DNA from: JABAYQ01 sp018608925
Lineage (GTDB): Bacteria; Bacteroidota; Bacteroidia; Flavobacteriales; UBA7312
DNA: 64,000 nt
Direction: 5' to 3'
Assembly (NCBI GenBank): GCA_037625715.1
Contig: JASJHQ010000010.1
Location: 1 to 64,000, forward strand
The notes beneath the pieces are model-generated. The model had not been told where the DNA came from. It saw only the letters and a list, made by a program, of their open reading frames with translations, and made no database searches. A program made the position numbers and the translations under genes. Numbering within the stretch: position 1 is the first letter of the stretch; each line of letters starts with the position of its first letter. Below are positions 17,050-25,830 of this stretch, one piece after another.

Positions 17050-17533
17050 ATTCGTTTAAATCGCCATCATAAAATAAGTCGTCCTCTTCTCCGTCTTCGT
17101 CTTCATTGTCTTCATTTTCGGAAACAAACTGTATAGATGGAGCGTCTAATGGCATTTCGCCAAACTTCAAGACTTCCTTTGCTTGTTGGCCTTTTTCATT
17201 TTCTGTAATTTGTTCGACAGTAATCATGAATCTCCACAAGAGTAAAAAATCATTTATGTAAAGCATCTTTGAATCTGGCGATTTAAAAACATCTTTTACT
17301 TTGATTTGACTCATTTCCGTTATGCTGTCATCCATTGATACAAGAGGGATTTCGTCTTCTTGGCTCCAGTCATCATCTGTGAAATAAAATGCTGCCATTT
17401 CTCCTTCGCTAAGCTGAAAAGAGTGCACTATAATTTGATGAAATAACATTAAACTATCGTTTTCGTCAATTTCAATTTCTCTAAATACATCTTGTTTGTG
17501 GTCTAGCACAATGCTAAATTTTATTCTATTCAT
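17027..17533 (-). CDS. pRiA4b ORF-3-like domain protein with acidic tail
   Basis: 168 residues. The N-terminal about 100 residues (FSIVLDHKQDVFREIEIDEN, then FHQIIVHSF and MAAFYFTDDDW) resemble the plasmid pRiA4b ORF-3 / IS1096 TnpR-type fold common in Bacteroidota chromosomes. The last about 30 residues are almost all Asp, Glu and Asn. No catalytic motif is visible. Its start overlaps cca by 8 bases and its end overlaps miaA, so it is expressed with two tRNA-maturation enzymes; a role near tRNA is only guilt by association. Despite the name of the fold there is no sign of a mobile element. Confidence 0.72.
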   Translation of the reverse strand: MNRIKFSIVLDHKQDVFREIEIDENDSLMLFHQIIVHSFQLSEGEMAAFYFTDDDWSQEDEIPLVSMDDSITEMSQIKVKDVFKSPDSKMLYINDFLLLWRFMITVEQITENEKGQQAKEVLKFGEMPLDAPSIQFVSENEDNEDEDGEEDDLFYDGDLNEFEEFNEY

Positions 17534-18950
17534 TTTTCATAGGTTTTAATCCAATTTCTATTCCTATCTCAGTGATTAATTGAATGGCTTGTTCTTTGTT
17601 ATTTTCTATTTTACCATCTAGTATGGCTTCTTTAATTGCTTTTTTAATTTGACCGACATGCCTTCCTGGTTTGATTCCGAAAAAGTCGATTATTTCTTGT
17701 CCGTTAAGTGGAAGAGTCATGTTTCTAATTTGGTCTTTTTCTTCAACAGATTTTATTTTTTTTCTGACTAATTTGAAGTTTTCTAAATAGCGTTTTACTT
17801 TCTCTATGTTTTTTGAAGTGATGTCTGCGTCACATAGTGTCATTAAGTCTTCAATGTCATTTCCTGCATCCGACAATAGTCTTCTTACGGCTGAGTCTGT
17901 AACAATTGCTTTTGATAGAACAATAGGCCTTAAATGCAGTCTTACCAGTTTCTTAACATATTTCATTTTGTCGTTAAGGGGAAGCTTTAATTGTCTGAAA
18001 ATAGAGGGAACCATTTTAGACCCTAAAAACTCGTGACCGTGAAAAGTCCAGCCATGTTTTTTATCAAATCTTTTTGTGTCTGGTTTAGCAATGTCATGAA
18101 GAATAGCAGCCCATCTTAACCATAAATTATCGGTATTTAAGCTAATATTGTCAAGTACTTCTAATGTGTGGTAAAAGTTGTCTTTATGAGATTTTTTATC
18201 AATTATTTCTACTCCTTGAAGGGCAACCATTTTCGGAAAAAAATGATGCAGTAAGCCTGTGTCAAATAGTAGCTTAAAACCAATAGATGGTTTTTTTGAA
18301 AGTATGATTTTATTTAATTCGACTGTTATTCTTTCTTGCGATACAATAGATATCCTTTTAGCGTTTTCTTTAATGGCTGTTAAGGATGATTCTTCTATTG
18401 TAAATTGAAGTTGACAAGCAAATCGGATAGCTCTCATCATCCTTAGAGGATCATCAGAGTAGGTTATACTAGGGTCGAGAGGTGTTTTTAAAATTTTACT
18501 TTTTAAATCCTCTATCCCTGAAAATGGATCTATTAACTTTCCGAAATTTTCTTCATTGAGCTGGATTGCCATTGCATTGATAGTAAAATCTCGCCTGTTT
18601 TGGTCGTCTTCTAAAGTTCCATTTTCTACAATTGGTTTTCTTGAATCTTGACGATAGGATTCTTTCCTAGCACCTACAAATTCTAATTCTAAATCTTTAA
18701 ACTTTAGCATAGCCGTTCCAAAGTTTTTGAATACTTGAACTTGTGGCTCCGGTTTTAGCATACTAGCTACTTTTTTTGCTAGTGCTATTCCTGATCCAAG
18801 GCAAACTAAATCTATATCTTTAGGTTGACTTCTTTCTAGTATGAGATCTCTAACATATCCACCTATTATAAAAGTAGGATAGCCAAGTTCATCAGCTGCT
18901 TTACCAACAGTTTTAAAGATGTCTTGTTTTAATAAAGGATTTAAATTCAC
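17526..18950 (-). CDS. cca: CCA tRNA nucleotidyltransferase / poly(A) polymerase family with HD domain
   Basis: 474 residues. Nucleotidyltransferase motifs GGYVRD (30-35), DID metal pair (45-47) and RRDFTINAMAI (119-129) are followed by the RNA-binding region and an HD domain with LHDIAKP (284-290). It adds CCA to tRNA 3' ends after RNase Z trimming. In Bacteroidota this single enzyme normally does the whole reaction. It starts right after the threonylcarbamoyl-AMP synthase gene (adjacent bases), part of a tRNA-modification operon with miaA. Confidence 0.95.
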   Translation of the reverse strand: MNLNPLLKQDIFKTVGKAADELGYPTFIIGGYVRDLILERSQPKDIDLVCLGSGIALAKKVASMLKPEPQVQVFKNFGTAMLKFKDLELEFVGARKESYRQDSRKPIVENGTLEDDQNRRDFTINAMAIQLNEENFGKLIDPFSGIEDLKSKILKTPLDPSITYSDDPLRMMRAIRFACQLQFTIEESSLTAIKENAKRISIVSQERITVELNKIILSKKPSIGFKLLFDTGLLHHFFPKMVALQGVEIIDKKSHKDNFYHTLEVLDNISLNTDNLWLRWAAILHDIAKPDTKRFDKKHGWTFHGHEFLGSKMVPSIFRQLKLPLNDKMKYVKKLVRLHLRPIVLSKAIVTDSAVRRLLSDAGNDIEDLMTLCDADITSKNIEKVKRYLENFKLVRKKIKSVEEKDQIRNMTLPLNGQEIIDFFGIKPGRHVGQIKKAIKEAILDGKIENNKEQAIQLITEIGIEIGLKPMKNE

Positions 18951-19511
18951 TTATCTTATAATTTTTATTGAACCATTATTTTTAAGCTCTATAATATTGG
19001 AGCTAGATTTATTTTCTTGTTCGTTTTGTGAGTGATTGACAACATAATCAACACTGTCCAAAATATATTTATCTATTTGGCTGAAGCTGCTTGGACTATC
19101 GCTGCCACTAACGTTTGCAGATGTTGAAACAATTGGTTTTTTTAATTGAAGAATTAATTTGTTGCAGAAATCATTCTTAACTAATCTAATAGCACATGAT
19201 CCATTTTGTGCTAAGACATTAGGTGCTATTCCCTTTACTTTTTCGTAAATAATTGATAGGGGATTGTCCGCTGCTTCGATTAATTCCCATGCAATTTCTG
19301 GTATGTCAACTACCGTTCTTTCCAGCATAACCTCATTGTTAACTAGGGTGATTAGCGCTTTTGATTCTTGTCTTTTTTTAATCTGAAAAACACGTTCTAC
19401 AGCTTCCTGATTACTGGCGTCACATCCAATACCCCATATAGTGTCAGTAGGATATAGAATTACTCCACCTTGTCTTAAAACTTCCAAACACTTCTTAATT
19501 TCTTCTTGCAT
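18951..19511 (-). CDS. Threonylcarbamoyl-AMP synthase (Sua5/YrdC family)
   Basis: 186 residues, the minimal YrdC domain. YPTDTIWGIGCD (21-32), the KKRQESKAL basic motif (44-52) and STSANVSG near 133 are the functional YrdC signatures that bind ATP and threonine. It makes threonylcarbamoyl-AMP for the t6A37 modification of ANN-decoding tRNAs. It is the better candidate for the true enzyme of the two YrdC-fold proteins in this window; the other (near 46.6 kb) lacks the SAN motif. It lies in a leftward operon with cca and miaA. Confidence 0.9.
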   Translation of the reverse strand: MQEEIKKCLEVLRQGGVILYPTDTIWGIGCDASNQEAVERVFQIKKRQESKALITLVNNEVMLERTVVDIPEIAWELIEAADNPLSIIYEKVKGIAPNVLAQNGSCAIRLVKNDFCNKLILQLKKPIVSTSANVSGSDSPSSFSQIDKYILDSVDYVVNHSQNEQENKSSSNIIELKNNGSIKIIR

Positions 19512-19512
19512 T

Positions 19513-20634
19513 TTATAGGTCTCGATATGTAGATATTAATTTTTTTGCGATGATATTATCGTTGAATTTTTGAGCATGTTTAAGACCTATTTCTATCTGT
19601 TTTTTTCGTTTCTCTTCATCGTTCAATATACTTAAAATAGCTTCTCTCATCTGATTCGTGTTAGTTGGTTCTATGTATATAGAAGATGGGCCACCTGCTT
19701 CAGAAAAACATCCATTTTTTGAAGTTATTACAGGAGTTTTGCAAAATAATGCTTCAATAATAGGTATGCCAAACCCTTCAAATAATGAAGGGTAGATTAA
19801 CATTTGAGCGTTTTGATATATACCTGATAATTCTTTAAGACTTAATCCGCTAAGAATTGTTACTCGACTTTCTAGTTTATTACTTTTGATATAATCTAGG
19901 CATTTGTTTTTATATTCTTTTCCGTTTCCGATGATAAGCAAGTTCTGATTTGGCAGATCTTTTAAGCATTTTAGAATTGTCAAAAGATTTTTTCTTTCTT
20001 CAATGCTTCCTACATACAGCAAATAGTTGTGGGCTAAACGATGTTTTTTTCTTATTAAATCAAATACCTCTAGAGGCTGAGTTTCTTTAAACGCTTCATT
20101 GCATCCTTGGTATACGACCTCAATTTTTTCAGGATTTATTTTGAAAAAATCAATAATATCTTTTTTAGTTTGTTCGCTAACCGCAATTATTTTATCAGCA
20201 ACTTTACAAGAATGATAGAATTTTTGATAATAAATTTTATTATCGATTGCTCTGAAAAACTGTGGATACCTTAAGAAAATCAGATCATGAATAGTTACAA
20301 TTGATTTGATATTTGTTTTCTCAATTCCAATAGGAAGCTCATGGCTTAATCCGTGGTATATTTCAATGTTATCTTTGGACAAGTCTCTTTTGATGGCAGA
20401 TGTTCTCCATAAAGATTTTAATGATTTGTCAATTATCCTATTAGGAGTCTTAACGAATATATTGTCTTGATGTAAAAAAGTAAGTCTATCATTGTCAATA
20501 GCCTTTGGGCTATATAAAAAATAGTTGTTTTCAGGAAAATATTTGCTTAAAATCCTAATAGTATCCCTACTGTAATTACCAAGCCCTGTGTTGTTATAAA
20601 AAGCTCTTTTTGCATCAAATCCGATATTCATCAC
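19513..20634 (-). CDS. GT4-family glycosyltransferase (glycogen phosphorylase/synthase fold)
   Basis: 373 residues. GT-B fold with a glycine-rich N-terminus (NTGLGNYSRD), a mid-protein LYVGSIEERKN (206-216) and the sugar-nucleotide motif SLFEGFGIPIIEA (283-295), whose E286 and E294 form the E-x7-E signature. It probably adds a sugar to a lipid-linked or surface glycan from the cytosolic side. Its start overlaps the end of dapD by 4 bases, so it is translated with dapD although the functions look unrelated. No other polysaccharide genes adjoin it. Confidence 0.85.
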   Translation of the reverse strand: MMNIGFDAKRAFYNNTGLGNYSRDTIRILSKYFPENNYFLYSPKAIDNDRLTFLHQDNIFVKTPNRIIDKSLKSLWRTSAIKRDLSKDNIEIYHGLSHELPIGIEKTNIKSIVTIHDLIFLRYPQFFRAIDNKIYYQKFYHSCKVADKIIAVSEQTKKDIIDFFKINPEKIEVVYQGCNEAFKETQPLEVFDLIRKKHRLAHNYLLYVGSIEERKNLLTILKCLKDLPNQNLLIIGNGKEYKNKCLDYIKSNKLESRVTILSGLSLKELSGIYQNAQMLIYPSLFEGFGIPIIEALFCKTPVITSKNGCFSEAGGPSSIYIEPTNTNQMREAILSILNDEEKRKKQIEIGLKHAQKFNDNIIAKKLISTYRDL

Positions 20635-21449
20635 ACCGAGATATTATATTCTCTTAAAGCACTATTTAAAGATGTTTTTTTATCTGTGCTTTCTTTTCTT
20701 TTTCCAATTATTAAAGCACAAGGAACGCCAAAAGTTCCTGCCTTAAATTCTTTTTGGTATGTGCCAGGGATAACAACAGACCTTTCAGGGATGAATCCCT
20801 TCAGTTCTTTAGGTTCTTCTCCTGTTACATCAATAATTTTTGTGGATGCTGTTAGCACTACGTTAGCTCCTAGTACTGCTTCTTTAGCAACTCTTATTCC
20901 TTCAACAACAATACATCTTGAGCCAATAAAAGCATCATCTTCAATTACCACTGGTGCTGCTTGAATTGGTTCTAAAACTCCTCCAATTCCTACGCCACCA
21001 CTAAGATGTACGTTTTTTCCTATTTGAGCGCAAGATCCTACAGTAGCCCATGTGTCAACCATAGTCCCTTGGTCTACATAAGCTCCAATGTTTACATAAG
21101 ATGGCATCATTATCACGCCGCTTGATAGGTATGCCCCATATCTTGCGACAGCATGAGGAACGACTCTTACTCCAAGTTTGGCATAGTCTGTTTTTAATTT
21201 CATTTTATCATGAAACTCCATAGGACCGGCTTCCAAAGTTTCCATTTTTTGAATAGGGAAGTACATAATTACCGCTTTTTTAATCCAGTCATTAACAATC
21301 CATTCACCGTCTTTTGGGTGTGCGACTCTTAATTTTCCTTTGTCTAAAAGCTCAATGATTTCTCTAATTGCATCCTGAGTAGTAGTTTTTTCAAGAAGAG
21401 AACGATTGTCCCAAGCGTCCTCTATAATTGTTTTAAGTGTGTTATTCAT
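20631..21449 (-). CDS. dapD: 2,3,4,5-tetrahydropyridine-2,6-dicarboxylate N-succinyltransferase
   Basis: 272 residues, full length. Left-handed beta-helix with hexapeptide repeats over about 100-220 (VNIGAYVDQGTMVDTWATVG, then GGVGIGG). It succinylates tetrahydrodipicolinate on the way to meso-DAP and lysine; dapB, the preceding step, is at 36 kb. The -7 box ends 5 bases before ATG, so the mRNA should be leaderless or nearly so. Diverges from ruvX. Confidence 0.97.
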   Translation of the reverse strand: MNNTLKTIIEDAWDNRSLLEKTTTQDAIREIIELLDKGKLRVAHPKDGEWIVNDWIKKAVIMYFPIQKMETLEAGPMEFHDKMKLKTDYAKLGVRVVPHAVARYGAYLSSGVIMMPSYVNIGAYVDQGTMVDTWATVGSCAQIGKNVHLSGGVGIGGVLEPIQAAPVVIEDDAFIGSRCIVVEGIRVAKEAVLGANVVLTASTKIIDVTGEEPKELKGFIPERSVVIPGTYQKEFKAGTFGVPCALIIGKRKESTDKKTSLNSALREYNISV

Positions 21450-21454
21450 GCTTG

Positions 21455-21462
21455 CAAAGATA
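21455..21462 (-). promoter_or_regulatory. -7 box of dapD promoter (TATCTTTG), leaderless spacing
   Basis: Exact TAnnTTTG match read leftward, followed by CAAGC and then the dapD ATG. On the other strand, TATTTTCG (21474-21481), one mismatch from consensus, lies 6 bases before the ruvX ATG. Confidence 0.7.
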
Positions 21463-21487
21463 GTTAAAAGCTTTATTTTCGTATTCT

Positions 21488-21907
21488 ATGAATAAAATTT
21501 TAGCAATTGACTATGGTAGCAAAAGAGTTGGGCTTGCAGTTACTGATACCCAGCAAATTATTGCAAGTGGCTTAACTACCGTGAAAACTAGTGATTTAAT
21601 GGTTTATTTGAAAGAATACTTTCTTTCAAATATGGTGGAATGTGTGGTGGTTGGACATGCTAAAAACTTAGATAATACTTTGTCAGAGAGCAGTAAATAC
21701 ATTGAGCCTTTCGTACTTCGATTGAAAAAAGCGTATCCAGAGCTTAGAATTGAAAGAATAGACGAACGTTTTACTTCGAAAATGGCTTTTCAAACCATGA
21801 TTGATTCCGGTATTAGCAAGAAAGCGAGATCTAATAAAGCCTTGGTTGACCAGATTAGTGCAACTATTATTTTACAGTCTTTTTTAGATAGTAGAAGTAG
21901 AGGGTAG
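21488..21907 (+). CDS. ruvX: YqgF/RuvX family putative pre-16S rRNA nuclease / Holliday junction resolvase
   Basis: 139 residues, normal length. RNase H-like fold with LAIDYGSKRVGLAVTD (4-19), VVVGHAKN and the C-terminal ERIDERFTSKMA. The family processes the 5' end of 16S rRNA and was first proposed as a Holliday junction resolvase. The last 24 bases overlap the end of uvrA on the other strand, so no terminator separates them. Confidence 0.93.
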   Translation: MNKILAIDYGSKRVGLAVTDTQQIIASGLTTVKTSDLMVYLKEYFLSNMVECVVVGHAKNLDNTLSESSKYIEPFVLRLKKAYPELRIERIDERFTSKMAFQTMIDSGISKKARSNKALVDQISATIILQSFLDSRSRG

Positions 21908-24688
21908 TTTTTCTTTTAAAAACTGTCCTGTATAGGAAGTGTCGTTTTTTGCTAAATCTTCTGGAGTTCCACAAAACATTAATTCTCCTCCTCTTATTCC
22001 TCCTTCTGGCCCAAGATCAATAATCCAATCTGCTGATTTGATAACTTCCGTATTGTGTTCAATACAAATTATAGTATGTCCGTTGTTAATTAATGCTTGA
22101 AACGATTTTAATAATTTGCTGATATCGTGAAAATGAAGGCCAGTTGTTGGCTCATCAAATATGAACAATGTTTTTTCGGTGTTCGTTCCTTTGCTTAAAA
22201 AGAAAGCTAACTTAATTCTTTGGGCTTCTCCTCCGCTTAGAGTGTTTGATGATTGTCCAAGTTGAACGTAACCTAAGCCAACTTGCTGTAAAGGATATAG
22301 TTTTTTGACAATTTTATGTTGTTTGTGTTCTTCAAAAAACAATATTGCTTCATCAATTGTCATTTTTAAAACGTCTGAAATGTCTTTTCCATGAAATTTT
22401 ATTTCAAGAGTTTCGTCTTTAAATCTATTTCCATTACAGCTTTCACAGTTTATGTAAACATCAGCCATAAATTGCATTTCGATTGTAATCTGACCTTCTC
22501 CTTCGCAAACCTCACATCTTCCTCCGTCTACATTAAAAGAGAATCGTCCGCTTTTGTATCCTCTAGCTTTTGCTAGTTCTTGCGAGGAGAACATACTTCT
22601 GATATCATCATATGCTTTTATGTAGGTAACCGGGTTTGATCTTGAAGATCTTCCGATAGGATTTTGATCAATAAACTCGATGCTTTCTACTAAATCTAAA
22701 TCCCCTTCAATTTTATCATGAATTCCTATTTTCGAGCTATATCCTTGAATGTTTTTTTGAATTGCAGGAAATAAAATCTGCTTTATAAGAGAAGTTTTTC
22801 CTGAGCCACTAACCCCTGTTACAAGAGTTAAGCATTGAAGAGGAAATTCAACATTAATATTTTTCAAATTATTTTCTCTAGCTCCTTTAATAATAATTGA
22901 ATTATTCCATTTTTTTCGCTCTGATGGCAATTCTATCTTTTTGGCACCACTTAAGTATTGTCCCGTTAGGCTTTCTTTGCTTTTGTATATTTCATTCAAT
23001 TTGCCTTGAAAGACGACTTCACCTCCGAGTGTTCCAGCGTAAACCCCTATGTCAATAATTTCGTCGGCAGCTAACATAATCTCCTCATCGTGTTCTACTA
23101 TAATTACTGTATTTCCTACGTCTCTTAACGATTCTAAAACCCCGATTAGTCTTTTTGTGTCTCTTGCGTGAAGCCCTATGCTTGGTTCGTCTAAGATGTA
23201 CATTGATCCTACTAAGCTGCTTCCTATGGAAGTTGCTAGATTTATTCGTTGAGACTCTCCTCCCGAAAGGGTAGAGGATAGACGATTAAGGCTAAGGTAG
23301 CTTAGGCCTACGTCATTTAGAAAACTCAAGCGATTAGTGATTTCTATTAATATTCTTTCTGCAACTTGAATATCGTTTTCATTTAAAGTAAGGCTTTTAA
23401 GTTTTTCTAGAGCTTTGTCGATGGGCAGATGAACAATGTCATTAATATTCATTCCGTCTACATAAACATATAATGCTTCTTTTCTTAGTCTTGATCCTTG
23501 GCATTGGTCGCATGTGCTTTTGCCTTTATATCTTGAAAGCAATACTCTGTTCTGAACTTTGTAATTTTCTTTTTCAAGTTGTTTGAAAAATGCATTGATT
23601 CCTTTTAGTTTTTTGCCTCCATTCCAGAGTATACTTTTTTCATCTTCATTTAAATCACTGTAAGCTCTATGTATAGGAAAGTCGTGATCTAAGCAGTTAA
23701 GAGTGAATCGTTCCTTCCACAAGCTAAGCTTTTCTCCTTTCCAGCAGCTTACTGCCCCATCGTGAACAGAAAGACTGGTGTTAGGAATTACTTTGTCTTC
23801 ATCAATTCCTAAGACAGACCCATATCCGTCACACGACTTACAGGAGCCTAAAGGGTTATTAAAGCTAAAAAGATGTTCGGTAGGCAGGATAAATTTGATA
23901 CCGTCCTTTTCAAATCGGTTAGAGAAAGGCACAAGTTTATCTTCTACTTTAATATAGCATTGTCCTTCTCCTTCAAAAAAAGCAGACTCGGTACTATCTG
24001 CAATTCTATTTAAGTTGTCCTCTTCGTTGCTTGCGATTACTCTGTCGACAACCACATATAGGTTGTCGTCTTTTAATTTTTTTTCTTCTTCTAAGACGTT
24101 TTCAATTCGATGTATTTCGTCTTTAATTAATATTCTGGAATATCCTTGGTTAAGAAGTTTGTTTAAATAATCTGTTAAGGATGTCTCATCATGTTTTTTG
24201 AAAAGAATTAATGCTTTTGTGCCACTTGCTAATTCTTTGAAGAAATCAACAACATCTGTTACACTTTGTTTTTTAACTTCTAGCTTAGAGACGGGAGAAA
24301 TTGTCTTTCCTACTCTAGCAAACAGTAGTTTTAAATAATCATAGATTTCTGTTGAGGTACCTACTGTAGATCTTGGATTTTTGCTATTTACTTTTTGTTC
24401 TATTGCAATTGCTGGAGAAATACCTTCTATCTTTTCTACATCTGGTTTTTGTAGTTTTCCTAGGAATTGTCTGGCGTAGGAGGATAGGCTTTCAATATAC
24501 CTTCTTTGTCCTTCCGCAAACAAGGTGTCAAATGCAAGGGATGATTTCCCAGAGCCTGAAACACCCGTAATAACTACCATCTTCTTTTTAGGAATTTTCA
24601 CATCAATCTTTTTAAGGTTGTGTGTGTTTGCTCCTTTTATGGTAATATACTTTTGGGTACTAGTATCGGGTCTTGTTGTATCTGACAT
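21884..24688 (-). CDS. uvrA: UvrABC excinuclease subunit A
   Basis: 934 residues, full length. Walker A1 GVSGSGKS (42-49), second P-loop GVSGSGKT in the C-terminal half, signatures LSGGESQRINLA and LSGGEAQRIKLA, and zinc fingers with CKSCDGYG, CDQCQGSR and CEVCEGEG. The dimer scans DNA for bulky lesions and loads UvrB in nucleotide excision repair. It has its own promoter, with a 26-base gap from the box to ATG. Confidence 0.98.
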   Translation of the reverse strand: MSDTTRPDTSTQKYITIKGANTHNLKKIDVKIPKKKMVVITGVSGSGKSSLAFDTLFAEGQRRYIESLSSYARQFLGKLQKPDVEKIEGISPAIAIEQKVNSKNPRSTVGTSTEIYDYLKLLFARVGKTISPVSKLEVKKQSVTDVVDFFKELASGTKALILFKKHDETSLTDYLNKLLNQGYSRILIKDEIHRIENVLEEEKKLKDDNLYVVVDRVIASNEEDNLNRIADSTESAFFEGEGQCYIKVEDKLVPFSNRFEKDGIKFILPTEHLFSFNNPLGSCKSCDGYGSVLGIDEDKVIPNTSLSVHDGAVSCWKGEKLSLWKERFTLNCLDHDFPIHRAYSDLNEDEKSILWNGGKKLKGINAFFKQLEKENYKVQNRVLLSRYKGKSTCDQCQGSRLRKEALYVYVDGMNINDIVHLPIDKALEKLKSLTLNENDIQVAERILIEITNRLSFLNDVGLSYLSLNRLSSTLSGGESQRINLATSIGSSLVGSMYILDEPSIGLHARDTKRLIGVLESLRDVGNTVIIVEHDEEIMLAADEIIDIGVYAGTLGGEVVFQGKLNEIYKSKESLTGQYLSGAKKIELPSERKKWNNSIIIKGARENNLKNINVEFPLQCLTLVTGVSGSGKTSLIKQILFPAIQKNIQGYSSKIGIHDKIEGDLDLVESIEFIDQNPIGRSSRSNPVTYIKAYDDIRSMFSSQELAKARGYKSGRFSFNVDGGRCEVCEGEGQITIEMQFMADVYINCESCNGNRFKDETLEIKFHGKDISDVLKMTIDEAILFFEEHKQHKIVKKLYPLQQVGLGYVQLGQSSNTLSGGEAQRIKLAFFLSKGTNTEKTLFIFDEPTTGLHFHDISKLLKSFQALINNGHTIICIEHNTEVIKSADWIIDLGPEGGIRGGELMFCGTPEDLAKNDTSYTGQFLKEKLPSTSTI

Positions 24689-24714
24689 TTATATCTAAGA
24701 ATTATCTAATTTTG

Positions 24715-24722
24715 CAAAGTTA
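24715..24722 (-). promoter_or_regulatory. -7 box of uvrA promoter (TAACTTTG)
   Basis: Exact TAnnTTTG match read leftward, 26 bases before the uvrA ATG. No obvious SOS-type operator was recognised around it. Confidence 0.65.
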
Positions 24723-24758
24723 GTGAATTTACAATTTGGAAAGATCAAATATTTATTC

Positions 24759-24766
24759 TATGTTTG
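24759..24766 (+). promoter_or_regulatory. Possible -7 box for the ECF sigma gene (TATGTTTG)
   Basis: Exact TAnnTTTG match 108 bases upstream of the sigma-factor ATG. It could drive the gene from the housekeeping sigma factor; an ECF-type autoregulated promoter closer to ATG was not recognised. Confidence 0.4.
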
Positions 24767-24771
24767 GTAAA

Positions 24772-24790
24772 GAATCGATATAATTGATTC
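24772..24790. repeat. Inverted repeat at the expected transcript start of the ECF sigma gene
   Basis: GAATCGAT, 3-base spacer ATA, ATTGATTC: arms complementary at seven of eight positions, with a G-T wobble possible in RNA. It begins 5 bases after the candidate -7 box, a position suited to an operator or a 5' mRNA stem. Confidence 0.45.
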
Positions 24791-24874
24791 GATTTTATTG
24801 TCTAACAAAAATATACCGCGTATAAAACATATCTACTTTTTTTAAAATTATTTATTCACTTAAAATTAGTTTAT

Positions 24875-25471
24875 ATGTTAGTATGCAAAACTTCCGACCA
24901 GGACTTAGTTCAACTTTTCCTTAAAGGTCATTCTTCATCGCTCGATGAACTTCTACAAAGACACAAATCCAAAATTTATTCCTTTATTTTATCCAAAGTA
25001 AAAAATCAGGCCTTAGCTGAAGATATTTTTCAAGATGCCTTTTTTAAGGTTATTACTTCTCTTAAAAAGGGAAAATACAATGAAGAGGGGAAGTTTTTAC
25101 CTTGGGTAATGCGTATTTCTCATAATCTTGTGATTGACCATTTTAGAAAGCAAAAAAGAATTCCTATAGTAGGAAAAAGTAAAATGTTTGAAGACTTTGA
25201 TATATTCGATGTGATTGATAATAAAGAATCTACTAAAGAGCAAGATTTGATAGTTGATGAGCAGACTCAACTTTTAAAAAACCTTATTCAGACTTTACCT
25301 ATTAATCAAAGAGAAGTTTTGATTATGAGACATTATGAAGATTTGAGCTTTAAAGAGATAGCAGAAAAAACAGGAGTAAGTATTAATACAGCTTTAGGAA
25401 GAATGAGATATGCTCTTATAAATGTTAGAAAACAAATGGAAGAAAATAATCTTGATTTATTTATACAATAA
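24875..25471 (+). CDS. ECF-type RNA polymerase sigma factor
   Basis: 198 residues with sigma-2 (about 25-95, including LAEDIFQDAFFKV and WVMRISHNLVIDHFRK) and sigma-4 (about 140-190: LPINQREVLIMRHYEDLSF, then KEIAEKTGVSINTALGRMRY as the helix-turn-helix). No region 3. It directs RNA polymerase to a special promoter set, regulon unknown. A gene for a small acidic protein follows after 49 bases and may encode its partner. No conventional membrane anti-sigma or SusCD genes adjoin. Confidence 0.93.
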   Translation: MLVCKTSDQDLVQLFLKGHSSSLDELLQRHKSKIYSFILSKVKNQALAEDIFQDAFFKVITSLKKGKYNEEGKFLPWVMRISHNLVIDHFRKQKRIPIVGKSKMFEDFDIFDVIDNKESTKEQDLIVDEQTQLLKNLIQTLPINQREVLIMRHYEDLSFKEIAEKTGVSINTALGRMRYALINVRKQMEENNLDLFIQ

Positions 25472-25520
25472 AGCCAATAAGCTTCGCGTTGAATAGACAT
25501 ATTAATTAAAACAACGCTGT

Positions 25521-25787
25521 ATGTTTAAAACCTTTACTCAAGAAGATTCTTTAAGATATATTTATAATGAAATGGAAAGTGAGGAGAAAGTGCTCTTTGA
25601 GCATAAGTTAACTAACGACCCTTCTTTCTTCCGAAGTTATTTAGAATTTAAAGAAACAATTACTTTTATTGATTCGGCTGTTTTGTTTGAACCCTCCACT
25701 CTTTCAATTGCTTTAATAAAATCCATGTCTTCTAGCTATAAGTTATGTAAGACGGATGTAGGAGAATTTGATCATTTTTTAAATTAA
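25521..25787 (+). CDS. Small protein downstream of ECF sigma factor, possible anti-sigma-like partner
   Basis: 88 residues, no membrane segment. The N-terminus (EDSLRYIYNEMESEEKVLFEHKL split over 7-29) resembles the zinc-finger-less anti-sigma N-domains of Bacteroidota, where a helix carrying Y-x-E-M-x-x-E-E precedes a 'D-P-x-F/L' turn (here NDPSFF). It ends with a terminator, so sigma factor and this gene form a two-gene unit. A soluble antagonist or modulator of the sigma factor is the simplest idea; unproven. Confidence 0.6.
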   Translation: MFKTFTQEDSLRYIYNEMESEEKVLFEHKLTNDPSFFRSYLEFKETITFIDSAVLFEPSTLSIALIKSMSSSYKLCKTDVGEFDHFLN

Positions 25788-25792
25788 CATAT

Positions 25793-25818
25793 AGCCCTCT
25801 TTTGAGGGCTTTTTTTTT
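25793..25818 (+). terminator. Intrinsic terminator after the sigma/partner unit
   Basis: AGCCCTC, loop TTTT, GAGGGCT, then eight T residues. Starts 6 bases after the stop and ends shortly before nth. Confidence 0.93.
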
Positions 25819-25830
25819 GTTTATTTGATT

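Noticed and set aside
17027..17533. Mobile-element origin for the pRiA4b ORF-3-like gene
   Set aside because: No transposase, terminal repeats or target duplications nearby, and it is embedded by overlaps in a tRNA-processing operon.
18951..19511. Threonylcarbamoyl-AMP synthase genes as a recent duplication
   Set aside because: The two copies differ in key motifs and length and belong to different branches (YrdC and YciO), so they are old paralogues.
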